Assembly: GCA_032207245.1 (NCBI GenBank)
Contig: CM063507.1
Span: 96,347,406 to 96,411,405, forward strand
Length of the DNA stretch: 64,000 bases
Direction of reading: 5' to 3'
Source of the DNA: Pardosa pseudoannulata
Taxonomy: Eukaryota; Arthropoda; Arachnida; Araneae; Lycosidae
Each line of letters starts with the position of its first letter. Positions within the stretch are counted from its first letter, which is position 1. The translations under genes were made by a program, and so were the position numbers. The notes under the pieces are model-generated. The model made no database searches. It was not told the origin of the DNA and was given only the letters and a program-made list of their open reading frames with translations. This document shows, piece by piece, positions 39,601 to 54,600 of the stretch.

Positions 39601-42600
39601 GTCTTCAAGCTAGTGGTACTTTTCAAAACAAAGTGCAAAGGAATTCTTAATTGTTTACACCGCCAAGTAGTCTCACTTTTAATTTGATTCTTGTAACACA
39701 CACAGCATTTCTTAGTAGGTTTTCTTTTATTCTGACTCATTAGTTTGGCAATGACTTGTACCAAGAAATTCTAAGTAAACAATATGCAATAGTGACTTGT
39801 GATTTTCACAAGTGATAAAAGTGTTGCCAAATTCAGTACACTAGAAATTTTAAACTAAATTAATTATCATATTTAACAGTAACTTTAATCGCATGACGAG
39901 TGTAGCTCGTCATTGTGCGGTATGGAATGAAAAACTAATGAGGAGCTAGACTCATCATTTTACCAGAAGGGGTTAATATTTTATTTTCCAGTCAGAAAAT
40001 GTCAGATAAAAAAATGCTTTCTGACTTAAATTTTTATGGTTATTTTGATTCTCAATAAATGTGAAATTCCACAATATTGGACTTTTTTTCTGAGGGTTTC
40101 ACGACTGCAACTTGACTAAGAGTTCTTTTTGCCCAGCAAATCTGGGCAAACTAAATAATAGGAGCTAATCTCTTGTGTAACTGGTGAAGAATATTTTCAC
40201 TGGCAACATATTCAGAGATATTAAACCCCTTCAAGCATTCTGAAGTGGTTAAACTTAAAATTTGTAGCAGCCAAAATGTTGATTTGGAGCAGGACATAGT
40301 GTTTTTGTAGTAGATAAACTAACAATTTAAAAAAATAAACTGCAGTTTTCGAAGAGTCTGACTAATAATTTAAAATGATTATTTGATAGCATTCAGAGCA
40401 GCCAAATATTCAATAGTTACTGATATGGTTTGTTGATTTGGTAACAAAAAATGCAGTTGAATATTCCACAATTTATAAATTTTTTTAGTAAAATAACTGC
40501 ATTTTAACTACTTTCCTCAAAATTGCCTAAATATATTTAAAAATTGAAAATAGAGCTGATGTAATTCAATGATGATGTAAGTAATTTTATACATTCAGTT
40601 ACAATTGTTACATTAAGCAATTAGCAATTCAAATATTTTAACAGCCACTAAAAATTATTTATTTTTTTCTCTGACTTTATTATTAAAAAGTTTGCTATAT
40701 AGTATAAATGTTTGAAACATATCAACATCCTTTTATGATATCCTCATAGATTTCTGTGTCACTATAGTATACATTAGGACTAGGCAATGTATTAATATGA
40801 TGTGAAACATCATCAAAATGTACTCCATCATGACATTGATCTCCAAATTTTCAATTCGGATCAAGATGTTAACAATCGCCCATATAGCGAAATCAATCAC
40901 TGATCTATGATATAAAATCCTTTTCCCTGATATCATGACTTCCAGCATAACAACGATGATACTGCTCTATGAAATTGGTGTTCGTAGATTCAAATCCTAT
41001 TATTGGCATGGATATTTGTAGTTGTTCGAATAGGCTTTAAGTAGTAGATAATGGTCTCATTAGCTCTTGTATAACAAAATACGAGACCGTAGCACTCCAA
41101 CAAACTGATAGATGCACACCTTCTTTCCAATATTGGGAGAGGAACATGCGGTATATCAGTGATGGGCAATTTATCTACATCGCAAAATTGTTATTTTTTC
41201 CTTAATTGAAAATCCTGATACCGATAGCAAACACTGGGAATAAATAAAAGAGAGAGACACACAGAAAAGAAGAAAACCTCAGTGATTCACAAATACGACA
41301 CTTTAAGTTCAACCGAGAGTGGCCAAGTGTCTTATGACTAGGTGGAACCTGCGTCAACCAATTCTCACTGTGACACGTTTGTACACAACTATAATGGCAA
41401 TGTTATATTAAAATCGGCATCAGACTGGAGCAAGAGGTCCTTGTTTTGATGTATAATAGATTGACTTTGGTCAAATGTTGAAATTTTTTTGCAAAAGTAT
41501 AAGCTAGTCATTTTTCTTTAACCAGACCTAAATATGTGTTTAAGCTCTTTTTTTGTAGGTAAAAAGAGGGGTGGGGGATTGTTACCATAATAATCGATCT
41601 ATTGTCATTACTTACTCAGCATAATTTAAGTTAATCAGTTAAAGTCTATCTTCAGTTAAATGTGATTGTTAACTGAAATCTTCACATTTAACAGCCTTTT
41701 TAAATGACGTAGTTAAAAAGACAATGAGTGTATGGAAATGGCATATGCCCATCATGTGACTGGTGGGCGTTACCCATTTCGCCAGATATAAAGCATATGC
41801 AGTTTCATTTGGCGATGGAGGGAAATTATACTTACTGTTGTCAAAGCATGCCGAGTTACATTCTTCCTTAGCTACCTAGAGCATTTTATTTTATTCCATT
41901 AAATTCTTTTCCTACTGGCTTTTACTTAACTTTAATTTTTGTTCAAATCTTCTCTTATACTGAATAAACAATACTTATATTTTTAAATGTTATATTTATT
42001 TTTTCAGACTCTGCTAAAACTTGCTTCCACATTTAGTTCTGTTTTAAACCCTCATGGGCTGACATATATACATACTAAAATTATTAATTTGCTTTTAGAT
42101 CTAAATTATATATATAGGCACATACACATATAAATATATAATCTATTAAAAGTATATTTTAAACTAGTGTAAAACAATGTGAATTTTAAATTCTGAAACA
42201 AAAAAAAAAAAACTTACCACAACAACAGGGCTAATATCTTCTCTTTTTAAACGATTACTGGTTTCATTTTTAGCTATACTATATCTATAACGATATATGG
42301 CCTTTTGATGAATATTTATCCAAAATACAATTACATCAGAACCTTTATACAGTACATCAATAGAATCTATACGGTTGGGATTTTCTTCAGGATTGATAAT
42401 ATCATTATTATCAAAAGCAGATGGTTTGTAGGGATTTATCTGCTTTAATTCATTTTCACTAGCCAGATAAATTACTGCTTCTTTACCTAAAATATCAAAA
42501 CAGTGTGTAAGCTTTAACCAGTAGGTAATAAAAATAAATTATTATAAAATAATTGAATTGGAATGCAAAATTATAAAATTTACTACACGGTTCAGACTCT

Positions 42601-45600
42601 TTCCTCAGAAAAAAAATTAAGCACTTTTTAAGCACCTTAATTTTCATTGTACTATGATCGACCCAGAGCTAAAGCTTAAAAATTGAAGATTTTCATGAGC
42701 TTTATGACTTATAAAATGACATTGAATAATATATATAGATTAATTTAATAATTTTATTAAACACAATTGTTAATATCTCATACTTTATGTTAAGACATCT
42801 TTCTTTGCAAACATAAGTTTTAGAACAGCAATAGTCCTTATTGATCAAATGTCCCCCCCCCTCCCTAAAAAAATCTGAAATATTTGTAAAGATAAGAAAG
42901 TACTATATGTGGTGGAAGATCAACAAATTTCACATCATAGCAACAGTATTTTTAGAGCAACAGTTGTAAAATAAGATAATAAAAAGTACTTCTGTATCAT
43001 AAACAGGTTAATATAATATTCAAACACACACATACAGGGAGACAGAGAGAAAAGAAGATGCAGTATCGACACTATAAACATTTTAATAAATTATGACATA
43101 CTCAAAACAAGATTCAAGAAATTATCAATGCTATTTTAAAAATGTAACTGAAGAACTATTTCCATTCGTAATAGATGATCAGAACCACAAAATATAGGAA
43201 GGGGGAAAAATAAGAGAATGTCTAATTTTGAAGTTCATTTTTCTTTTCTTCTATACATTTTTTTAGTAAAACTTATCTCTTAAATGTTCTTAAAATGGGA
43301 TTTAGTTGAATAAAACTACAACTAACATAACAATCTTCATTAATTTATATATCTTGTAGCTTATCAAAAGTTGCTTGTAATACTGAAATATTAAATAACT
43401 TATAATCATTGACATTTATCAAAGGATTTCAAAATAAACTGGCTGAACGATGACTGAATGGATAGAGTGTCACTGCTGCTGTTTGATTCAGAGCGCATGG
43501 GATTGATTCCCACTCTTGGCATGGATGTTGCAGCCACTAAGAATTGGTTTTAAGGAGTAGGTCCCAGACTCATTAGGCAAAGCCTAGCAAAACAGTAGAC
43601 TATAATGCTCCAAACCAAACCAGAATAAATTAGTGTAATATTTCCATTTTAGAAACAATATAAATATGCATTTTAGAAAAAGTAAAAATACAAGAGATTT
43701 TAAAATTTGATATGAGTTTTTAAAAAGAATTAAAAATATAATGTAGACTCTTTGTAATGTAAAAAATATAAAAAATATTACACATATTTGTAAAAAAAAA
43801 TATAATTTTTTTGCAATTATATATATTTTTATAATTATAATTTATTTGCAATTATGTATGCATAAATTACATGCAAATTGTATTTTTAATTGTATTTTTT
43901 ATGCAAATTGTATTAACTGTGTTTTTTAAAAATTTTCTTTTTGTGCAGGAAAGAATATAAGACATTTTATACAAGAGAATATTCTTTCTGAAACATCAGA
44001 AAAGAAAAGTTTTCTTTGGATATTTTACAGGTTTGCAATAGAAAATATTTGAAGCTGTATCCCCCCCCCTCCAAATTGAAAATATTTTTATTATTTTTTC
44101 CTCAAGGCATGGGACCAAAAATTTCATTCATACTTCATTTGTTGCCTTTAACTTATTTTAGCAGTTTAACCGAGTGTAGTATTTCTGTGCAATTTTAGAC
44201 TTCTTTCCACCACTCTCCTGGAGTACAGTGTTTATGTTGATGCAATCTTTTTTCCTGAAATTACATTACATCTTAGTTACAACAATTTTATTAATTATTT
44301 CTCACCTTCAGCATGACAAGAACCTTTCTCGCCTGGTACAAGGTGGTAACCAGAAACGCAAGCACATGCAAATGCATCTTTCTTTTTGGCACTGCACAAC
44401 TGAGAGCAAGCACCAAAGCTACATGGGCCATATTCTGAAAATAGTTACAAATAGAATTATTTCTACATTAATATAATTTAACAAACTTAAAAATGGAATG
44501 AAAAAGATGAAACTACACTTATAAAGTTTATGTAATTGTAATCTATTTAAAAAGAAATAAAACAGCTTACAAACACAGGTTGAAAAAAAAATTAACTTTT
44601 AATTCTTTGAGTCTTAAAGCCTCACATATATATCATAAAGACAGATGGAAGGGAAAAAAAAAGGAAGGAAAGTCAAATGTACTATTTAGTAAGGGAAAAT
44701 AAGGACAGGGTATCTGCCAAAAATAAAATGTTTCAAATCCATGACTTTTCATGACTTTCCCGGATTTAGCAGATCATTTTCCATGACTTTAAAAAGTTTT
44801 TGTTAAAGTATATATGAATAAAACTTCTGATGTACATACAAATAAAATATATGCTATTAAAGAAGTTACAAAAGTTTTATCATAAGAAAACTATAAACTT
44901 ACTTTATAAGTGTTAATAAACTCACATACATAAAAATAAATTGTTGTATCTACATACCTAAGTTTAATCTTATAGCAATTTTTCAATCAAAATGTTTCCA
45001 ATTTGAATTCAGGGTACTTTGGTATTATCCAGGTGACCATGAATAATAGCCAAATATAACCCTATAATGTTTATATACAATATCCCTAGATATAAACTTA
45101 TATTTTGTGCAAAAATCTTAACTAATTTTTATTAAAAAATAATTATTATTATATTAATAAAATTTTAATCTACAATTTAAGAAAAAACCAGAATAATATA
45201 CATTTACCCACCCATTAAGCTTTCTTGCTTTGAGTTTCCTTGGTGAACAAATTTTACTTGGCAATATGGTCAATAAGATAATACATAAATACCAAACTCA
45301 GTAATTTCAGCCAAATGACAAGTAAAAATAGAATTAAACAATTCAATGCATTTTTTTTTTATCGGTAGTTTAGTGGATCCATGACTTCCCATGACTTTTA
45401 CTCATTTTACTTGAAAAATCATGACTTTCCATGACAAAATTAATCCATTGTCTAAATCCATGATTTTCCCTGACTTTCCCTGACTTTTGAGGTGTGCAGA
45501 AACCATGTAAGGATAAGCAATCTATTGTTTACACCTACATAGGTTTTAAATTCTGATTTTAACACCTGAAACTAATAGTATTTTATATTCTCCCACTATG

Positions 45601-48600
45601 GTTGTTGCTAAAATGGGCAATATGAACTTTGACACTTTTTAAAAGTATATGTCTTTCCTTTATATTTCTCCTTTATATCTATAGATAGAAAGATAGACAG
45701 CTATATATGTATGTGGTTCAAAAACAATAGTAACAAGAGCTCTGATAAGTTCCCAAATTCCTGATGCAAGTTAAAATCCTACACCAAAATAAATGAGATG
45801 ATCACAACTTTTGAAAGTAACAGCAAATATGGCTAAACTAATCATTTCATTCTGACGCTTTAAAAGGTGCAGACATTCACTGAAACCTGGTTATCAATTG
45901 CACTGTGTAGTGGTATTTTTACATCTAATTAAAATGTTGCTAGCTGATATTTGTCTTCAATCCATCTTCATAAATTCTTAGAATTTCATATAAAACCAAT
46001 AATAATTTGGGCTCAGTAATAATTTGAAAGTGTACTGTTCTTAGGATGTGTCGCCCATAGCTTCAGTTTAAATAAAGATGGATATGTTTCAAGAGGCACA
46101 ACAGTCTGGATCATGTATAAAGTGATTTGTATCTCTTTGGATCATTAAACAAGCACACAGAAAATCACCCTTTCAGAAATGATTAATAAAATTGAATTAA
46201 TAAAACTGTCTTGTGTTTGTTCTCCAATATAAAGAAAAATTAAATAATGGCTTGAAAATATTTCTCGATTTTGAAATTTACCACTGAAAATGTTTCATCT
46301 AAATTTTTTTTAGAAGTAAAAAGATTCCTTTATTGTCAAACAACTTATTTTATTCTACCATTCCTAATTTGAAAAGAAAAAATAATAGAATTTTAAAAAA
46401 GTGTACTTAATTTACCTAGAATTAAACATTTTGAAAATAAATAAATATTACATGTTACATAAAATTATGCTTTTGATTCAATTTTTTTAATTTTACTCTA
46501 TATAAAACACATTCATATTTTACAAGTGGTCAGGGCTGGTTGATTTATATCACGTTAACATAAATCATAATTTAAATCTATGGATTAAAATCCAGAATAC
46601 TTTTTTTACACTTAATGATACTTTTAAAATACTTTGAATTTTGGGAACATTTTGAGGGGAAAAAGCATTCTAAGCTTATACTTTGATCAGATTCAGAAAT
46701 ATGCACCATATAAATATTTTAGTTCTATTTATTCCACAGTGAAATGCAAGCTCATAAAAAATTTACTCAAATTGTTAATTGGAACAGTTTAAGTAAAATT
46801 TTCAAGATGCTGTGTGTGCCTTAATATCAGATATCTAAGGGCTCTTACCACAGTCGAATTCATCAGAATCGTCATCACAATCTTCAAAATGATCGCATCT
46901 AAAAGTGTTATTAATACAATGACCACTTGCACATTGAAATTCATGACTCTGGCAATGATGATGGTGAGGACCTGTTGAAAGTAAAAAATCAAACACAAAT
47001 CCAATATCTAACCTACTAAAAATTAGAACTTTTATAATTACAACTTTCAGTTTTAAAAACAGTTTCCAATTAGTAATTTATTACTCTAATTGTGTGTCTA
47101 AAAGACAATTAGACAATAATTTTATTAATATAATAAAACTCCTATAACAAAGTATCAGAGATATTTCACAAAATACTTTATCTGCTTATATTTCATTTAA
47201 AGAGTCAAATGCTTAATTTTAGTTACTTATGTGTGTAATAGTTTGTTACAGTTAAAATGTTAGTCTAATTACAATGTTTATCTAATTATGTTACCTTTTT
47301 ATAATTTTCTTAATATTATAAAAATGTAGAATTTTTAATTTTTAAAGAAATCAAATCAATCAATCCAACATATGGCAACACCAACATTAAGAAATTGTGA
47401 TTATCAAAGGAAAATACTAAAAGATTATAAAAAGGAAACATTCAGGTTGACATAATCCTGAAAAGCTTAAATTCTGACCATAATTATAATAATACTTATA
47501 AACTTTTCATAAATACGAGACATGTTAAAAGAACAGATACTATTACATATGATTGACCCACAAAAGAAAAATTAAATGAATAGACTTTCATAGACACAGT
47601 AAAAAGTAACTAAATACAATAAACAATCATGCTTATTCTTACACTAACTGATGTAATTGAGTAAATTTGAGATTTAGTATTTCTTCTATATTCAAAATTA
47701 ATCCTATATTTGCTTCATTTATCTCACCAGATTTTTAATAGAATTAACATTGCAAAAAAGGTATACAAATATCAAATCAAGATATTTGATGTATTTAATA
47801 ATTTTCCGACTCATAACAGTATCTTAAATCAGAAATAATGTTTTCCAGTAGAGTTGTACCTTAACCTATCAAAAAATATGAAGGCAATTAGTCTCAACAC
47901 TGGTCTGCATAATATTATTACACTAGCATATAGCCCGTCATATGATGGGATCCGTAAAATTTTTAACGTTTCAGAATTTTTGTAAAGAACCCTATGAAGC
48001 AGGTAAAAAAATAGTTTGTTTTTTTAAATGAGAATTACCTTTCAACAAAAAAAAATCGATTAAAATTATCACATATGTACTTAATCTATTATTTAACTCA
48101 AATACAAAAGAAAATTATTTATGTAATATCTAAGTTTAGCGATAAAACGTATGGAAATAATGCAGAACACATTTAAATAATTTAAAATAAGAAATGATTA
48201 AATGAGATGGTTAAAGGAATGAAGTCATAATGCTAGAAAAAAAATGTTATTTTACCTACTTATTATGTGATAAATTGATAAATTTAATCGTCTGCTTGTA
48301 AAATGGGGCTTAATATAATGGCATTAAATTCTCGAAAAGGGGGACGGTGTGGATATCGAACGTTTTAAAGACAACACTATTTTTCGCTGTGATAAGGAGC
48401 TTATTCATACCAATTTATTTTATAATCAGATCTGTATTTTAGGAAAAGATAAACTTTACTCGCTTTCAATTTTGCTAACCCTAACTCATCAGATCTCCAA
48501 TATGGATGCCTCTATCCATTCCAGGTCCAACAGCTTCATAACTTCGAGGACAGATGGGCAGATAACTTAGGCTATTATTACACTACGAGAAGAAAGTTTA

Positions 48601-51600
48601 AGAATAGTAAACATGAAATGTTTATGTGGCCAGGGACATCCGTAAAGCAACACATGAATTCAGTAAAATAAAAATAATAAAAATTATAAAAAGTTAAAAA
48701 AAATAGTAAAAATTTATTTTAAAAATAATAAAACAACTGTGCCTATTTGTCAGTAATATAGGCTTTAATGAAACCCAAGATACCTGCTCCAGTAACCATT
48801 GGCGAGTAGGTATAGAAACTAGACGTACAGACATCTGAAAGTGCAGCCGGGGACACGCGCAAGGCATGACACTATTATTAATATTTTTCTATTCATTTTA
48901 ACTCTAAATCAAATGATTCATGCAAGACATGACTTAAGCGTCAAACACAAAAAAGGTTAAAAATTTTTTTAACACAACTCAACATTGCTTTTTATTCAAG
49001 AAAATCTATAAATTAGATTTGAATACATACAATACATTAATTTTATAATCACAATTTTCTGCATATATTAAAGATGTTTTGAAATATGTACATAGCTAGA
49101 TTAGAGTATCTAAACAAAAATTGTGAAGAAAAAGAGAAATGTGTGCTTTGACGTAAATTACTTTAATGTATTAAATGTACATTTCAGTACAAATGTAGAT
49201 TACAGGAACTATTTTTATGACTTTTTAAAATCACTAAATTCTGGAAATCATATGACTAATTACATTTTAATAATAATAATAATAAAAAAATAAGATTAGA
49301 GCATTTTATTTTTGGTCTTTTATTAAAATATTTTGTTATTAATTCAGATTTTCTTTTTTCAACAACAGACTTTTGCTGTGATACAACATGAAAAAAGTGA
49401 CTGTTTACTTAAAAAAGTGACTAAAGGTGAGAAAAGTGACGGAATTGCAAGCCTGGAGACAGAGAAGAGTATGGTTTGGTTTGGAGTACTAAGGTCTATA
49501 TTTCGCAACATGAGAGCTAATAAGACTGGGACCTACTGCTTAAAGCCGATTACAAATTGATACGAATATCCATGCCACAGTGGGATTCAAACCCACAAAC
49601 TCTAGTACCAAGGATCACCACCTTTATCATTTGGGCATCATTTGCAGAAAAGTACATGAGTTGTCTTTTTAATCACACAAAATATAAGGATAAAAAATCA
49701 TTGTTACAATAATAATATAAAAGTTGTCCATTTATGTGTAAAACCTTATGTTAGAAATCTTTTCTCTTGTAGCACAATTTTTTTTTACAAAACACCATCC
49801 CATAATATTTACTAGTATTGCAGAATCATATATTAAAGTCGATTTTATGCATAGGGTAAATATTGTCAATTTTCTAAAAAATATTAGTATTTTGGCAAAT
49901 TTTACTGATTTCAATTCAAGGGTAAATTTAAAAAAATTATCTTTATTAAAAATTCAATTTGTATAAAAAAAATTAATTGAAATAAGAAAAAAATACTTTA
50001 TGGAACTTAATAGGCAATGACTCATTCTTAGTATTTAAAAATATAATTCTTAGGGAAATTAGTCAAATAGGTTAAAATTTTGGAACATTGGCAAATTATC
50101 AATTAATTGTCTTTTTTTAAGGAGCATCTAATATTAAGGAATTTCAAGGAGTGTGCGAATATTGAAAAGAGAAATTTACATCAGGACATTCTGCAATAAT
50201 TATAGATTTCCATGTGCAACCCTGACACTAAAAAGCTTTTGCTTAAATGAAAGTGCTATACATGCAAAAATATTTTTACCAAAGTAAAAGGATAAGAAAG
50301 TTAAATACTTACTACAAAGTTCTGGATTTTCATCAGAATTATCACTACAGTCTCTTTCACCGTCACACTGCCAAAGAGCTGAAATGCATAGTCCATTATC
50401 ACAGGTAAATTCGCCTCTTTGACAAGTTAGACCTGATAAAAAGAGGAAAAAAATATAAGCTGTAAATCAAAAATCTTTGTTACTTTTGAACCATCATTTT
50501 TAAAAAGGAACTTTTGTTACTTTATTTGATATTACTGTATGTAATATCAAATAGCTTTAGTGATGATAAATTTTGCAAGATTGGTTTAGAGTGCTGTAGT
50601 CTACTTTTTTGAAATAAGAAGACTGTGAGAAAGGAACTGTGTGTTTGAAATAAGAAAATTATCTACTATTGAGACTGAGACCTACTACTTAAAGCTGACT
50701 CTGAAGTGCCACAAACAGCCATACCAGATGTGGGACTTGAACCTTCAAACTACAGTACTGAAGAGCAGCACCCTAACTATTTGACTAACCTTCAACCTAA
50801 ACCTTCTATATCCATATACTTATATCTATAAACATCTTTGAGTTAAATTATATAGCTGAGTAATGTGTAATAGTAATTTCTTGGTTTGGTTTAGTTTGGA
50901 GTGCTACGGTCTACTTTTAGCAACACAAGGGCTAATGAGACCGGGACCTACAGCTTAAAGCCGATTCTGAATGGCTACAAACATCCATGCCACTGGAAAT
51001 TCAAACCCACAAACTCTGGTACCAAAGGCCAGCGCCCTAATCAATCGGCCATAGTTCGACGGGTAATTTCTTGTATTATTGTATATTATCTAATAATTGT
51101 AAGTATTATGTCTCACCTGTCACTTAAGTTTCAAATTTGGATTAATTGAGGTGTAATCTCAATCTTGAGAGGAAGGTGTAGGGACAGAGAACGTCGTAGA
51201 TAATGGTGGACTTTGGACAGCTAAGTTCCTTGGAATTTAGATAATTAAAATTGGTAGAATTATTTAGTGTAAATATTGTGTTAATTGTATACTTAGTTGT
51301 GCAATAGTAGTTTGTTCTCTGTCTTTTAATAAAATCTCGATGTTGAAAAATAAATCGACTGTTTGGATCTGACTTTCTAAAACAACTCGGTGATCTTCAC
51401 AACAGGAATTGCCAAAAAATGTGTTACAAAATCTCAGAGTTTGCTCTATCCCAAGAATGAAGTATGAATTCATCCAATCAATATTACAGAAATAAATAAC
51501 TTTGTCAATGAAACAATCTCCAGTTCCTCTTTCCCCTCAAACCACCTCACCATTATGACTTCGCCCCATCATCTTACATCATAGGATACACACATCATGA

Positions 51601-54600
51601 TGTATATATTCTGAAAAACTTTTTATCCAAAATTGTTAGCAATTATTATTTAAAAGGAAAAATAATTTACTGTATTTAATATCAAATACCTTAGTGACAA
51701 TAAAGTTTGCAGAAATATTTTGTTTATTTTTAACATTTTTAAAACTATGCAGAAACAATTCAAGAGTCTGCCAAAATGTTTAACCTATATCTTACTTATA
51801 TATGTAAACAATTATATTTCGCATACAATTCTTCAAAGTGTATCGTTAATGTAGCATTCATATGCATGCTTGATTACTTTTTCTATGGTTAAAAGAAATT
51901 AAATCCATTACCACAGCCCTCTTCATCAGATCCATCAGCACAATCAGTATCTCCATCACACCGCCAATCCATCAATATACAGAAGTTGGTAGACTTACAA
52001 AGGAATTCGTTAGATTTACAAGTGACAGCTGAAATTATAAGAATATCAAAAACATGTTAAAAATAACTCAGTATTTCAGGCATTAAAGCAACGTAATTTA
52101 TAAAAATAATCCAAACTCATAGCGTTTAAAACTGTTTTAAATTATGAATCCATCAGTCAATCACTATATACAGGGTATCTGCCAAAATAATTTTTTCAAA
52201 TCCATGACTTTTCATGACTTTCCTTGATTTAGCAGATCATTTTCCATGACTTTAAAAAGCTTTCGTTAAAGTATATTTAAATAAAACTTCTGATGTACAT
52301 ACAAATAAAATATATGCTTTTAGAGAAATTACAGGAATTTTATCATAAAAAAACTATAAACTTACTTTATAAGTGTTAATAAACTCACATACATAAAAAT
52401 AAATTGTTGTATCTACATACCTAAGTTTAATCATATAGCAATTTTTCAATCAAAATGTTTCCAATTTGAATTCAGGGTACTTTGGTATTATCAGGTGACC
52501 ATGAATAATAGCCAAATATAACCCTATAATGTATATATACAATATCCCTAGAGATAAACTTATATTTTGTGCAAAAATCTTAACTAATTTTTATTAAAAA
52601 ATAATTATTATATTAATAAAATTTTAATCTACAATTTAAGAAAAAACCAGAATAATATACATTTACCCACCCATTAAGCTTTCTTGCTTTGAGTTTCCTT
52701 GGTGAACAAATTTTACTTGGCAATAGGGTCAATAGGATAATACATAAATACCAAACTCAGTAACTTCAGCCAAATGACAAGTAAAAATAGAATTAAACAA
52801 TTCAATGCATTTTTATTTAATCGGTAGTTTAGCGGATCCATGACTTTCCACGACTTTTACTCATTTTGCTTGAAAAATCAAGACTTTCCATGACAAAATT
52901 AATCCATTGTCTAAATCCATGATTTTCCATGACTTTCCCTGACTTTCCAGGAGTGCGGAAACCATGGAAACAGTAATGAGTAAGGGGAAAACAGTTTGTA
53001 ATTTTATTTCTATAGAAATCCTGAGATAATTATAGCAAAATCCCTGAAATCCTGTGGTTTCATTATACTATAAAAACACCTCTAAACATATAGCCCACAT
53101 TCTTATTTTGCATGGTTTGTGATGACTAGTAGTAATATTTATAAAGCACAGAAGCAGACACCATTTACACCAGTTTGGGTATTTAAGATCAGTATGTTAA
53201 CTTTTTTATACATTTATGATGGTGGTTTATATGAAGTCATATCCTCTAACACCGGTCCCTAACCAACCTGTGGCATTTAATAGTGTCCCATCTTGCACAG
53301 CCTATAAATTTTTATTGAGATGCATACAGTAATAACAATGTAGGGTTAGTTTATTATTTTAATTTTATAGCTACAAATGAAAATGTTTCTAAAATATAAA
53401 TGAAACACACACTGACAAAAACATTCTGATAACTGCAATTACCATAATCTATACAACTTTTTAAATATAAGCTAACATTCTAGAAAATCTACCTTATAAA
53501 CACGAAAATGTAGAAGGCATTTTGAGAAATAGAAAAGAGTAATTTCATTAAAGAATAACAACAGATAATACAGAACTGAATGTAATATATGTTGATTGCC
53601 TCCCACCTTTATTTAAAAAACTACATATATTGCGAACAATAATATGCAGATGTATCTATTATACAATGATAAGGAGTAATAAGCAAATATGCATATAGTT
53701 CTAATAAGCAATTACAAAAACAAGTGGCCCTATTACAATACATTAATTATCACAGATATTCAGGATTAGAATGTATAATAATAATAATAATATATATACT
53801 AAAAAAGAAAAACTTAATGCATTTGCAGTTTGCTTATTTTATTTGCCTTTATGCTTATTTTCGAATAATATGGCTTGAAAATCATGACATCTTTCTTTTT
53901 AGCACTGATATGTAAATTCCTTAAATGACTTTCTATTTTTTGCAACATCTAGAGAAATTTGTAGAACGAAAGTATGTGAGGTAATAAAGATATTTAAATA
54001 ATTTTGTTTATTTTATCAAATATATTTATCTCACAGTAATTTAGCCTGCATAATTTCTACTGGTTCATAGTCCTGTCTAAGTTGCACATGTTGGATTTAT
54101 AGGTAAAAAGTACTGGTATAATACTCTCAGAATAAAATGACTAACATATGTGTGGTGCAAAAAAAGAGTATAATAATGTACAAATGAATCTTGCATTAAT
54201 TCAAAAAGAATTTGAAGAAAAAAAAAAGTTATATTTTCTTAAACCTATGAAGTACATTAAAAAGTATGTGTCACAAATAATTATGGCCATAAAAATGTGT
54301 TGAAATTGAATAAAGATAATTTATACAGTATTTATTTTAGAGAGAAAATAAAGCTATTGACAGGGTATCTGCCAAAATAAAATTTTTCAAATCCATGACT
54401 TTTCATGACTTTCCCTGATTTAGCAGATCATTTTCCATGACTTTAAAAAGCTTTCGTTAAAGTATATACGAAAAAAAAATTCTGATGTACATACAAATAA
54501 AATATATGCTTTTAGAGAAATTACAGGAATTTTATCATAAAAAAACTATAAACTTACTTTATAAGTGTTAATAAACTCACATACATAAAAATAAATTGTT

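Noticed and set aside
41580..42060. An LTR beginning TGTTACC with TATA-like and AATAAA signals
   Set aside because: No matching CA-ending terminus or target duplication could be found, so it is left as a note on the intron.
44228..44476. An 82-codon plus-strand frame across the EGF exon
   Set aside because: Antisense shadow of the EGF exon at 44306-44434; no domain similarity on the plus strand.
48349..48570. A 73-codon plus-strand frame as a small gene or captured gene fragment
   Set aside because: No recognised domain and no splice or poly-A evidence; it lies near a Helitron-like end, so it may be captured sequence, but I cannot support this.
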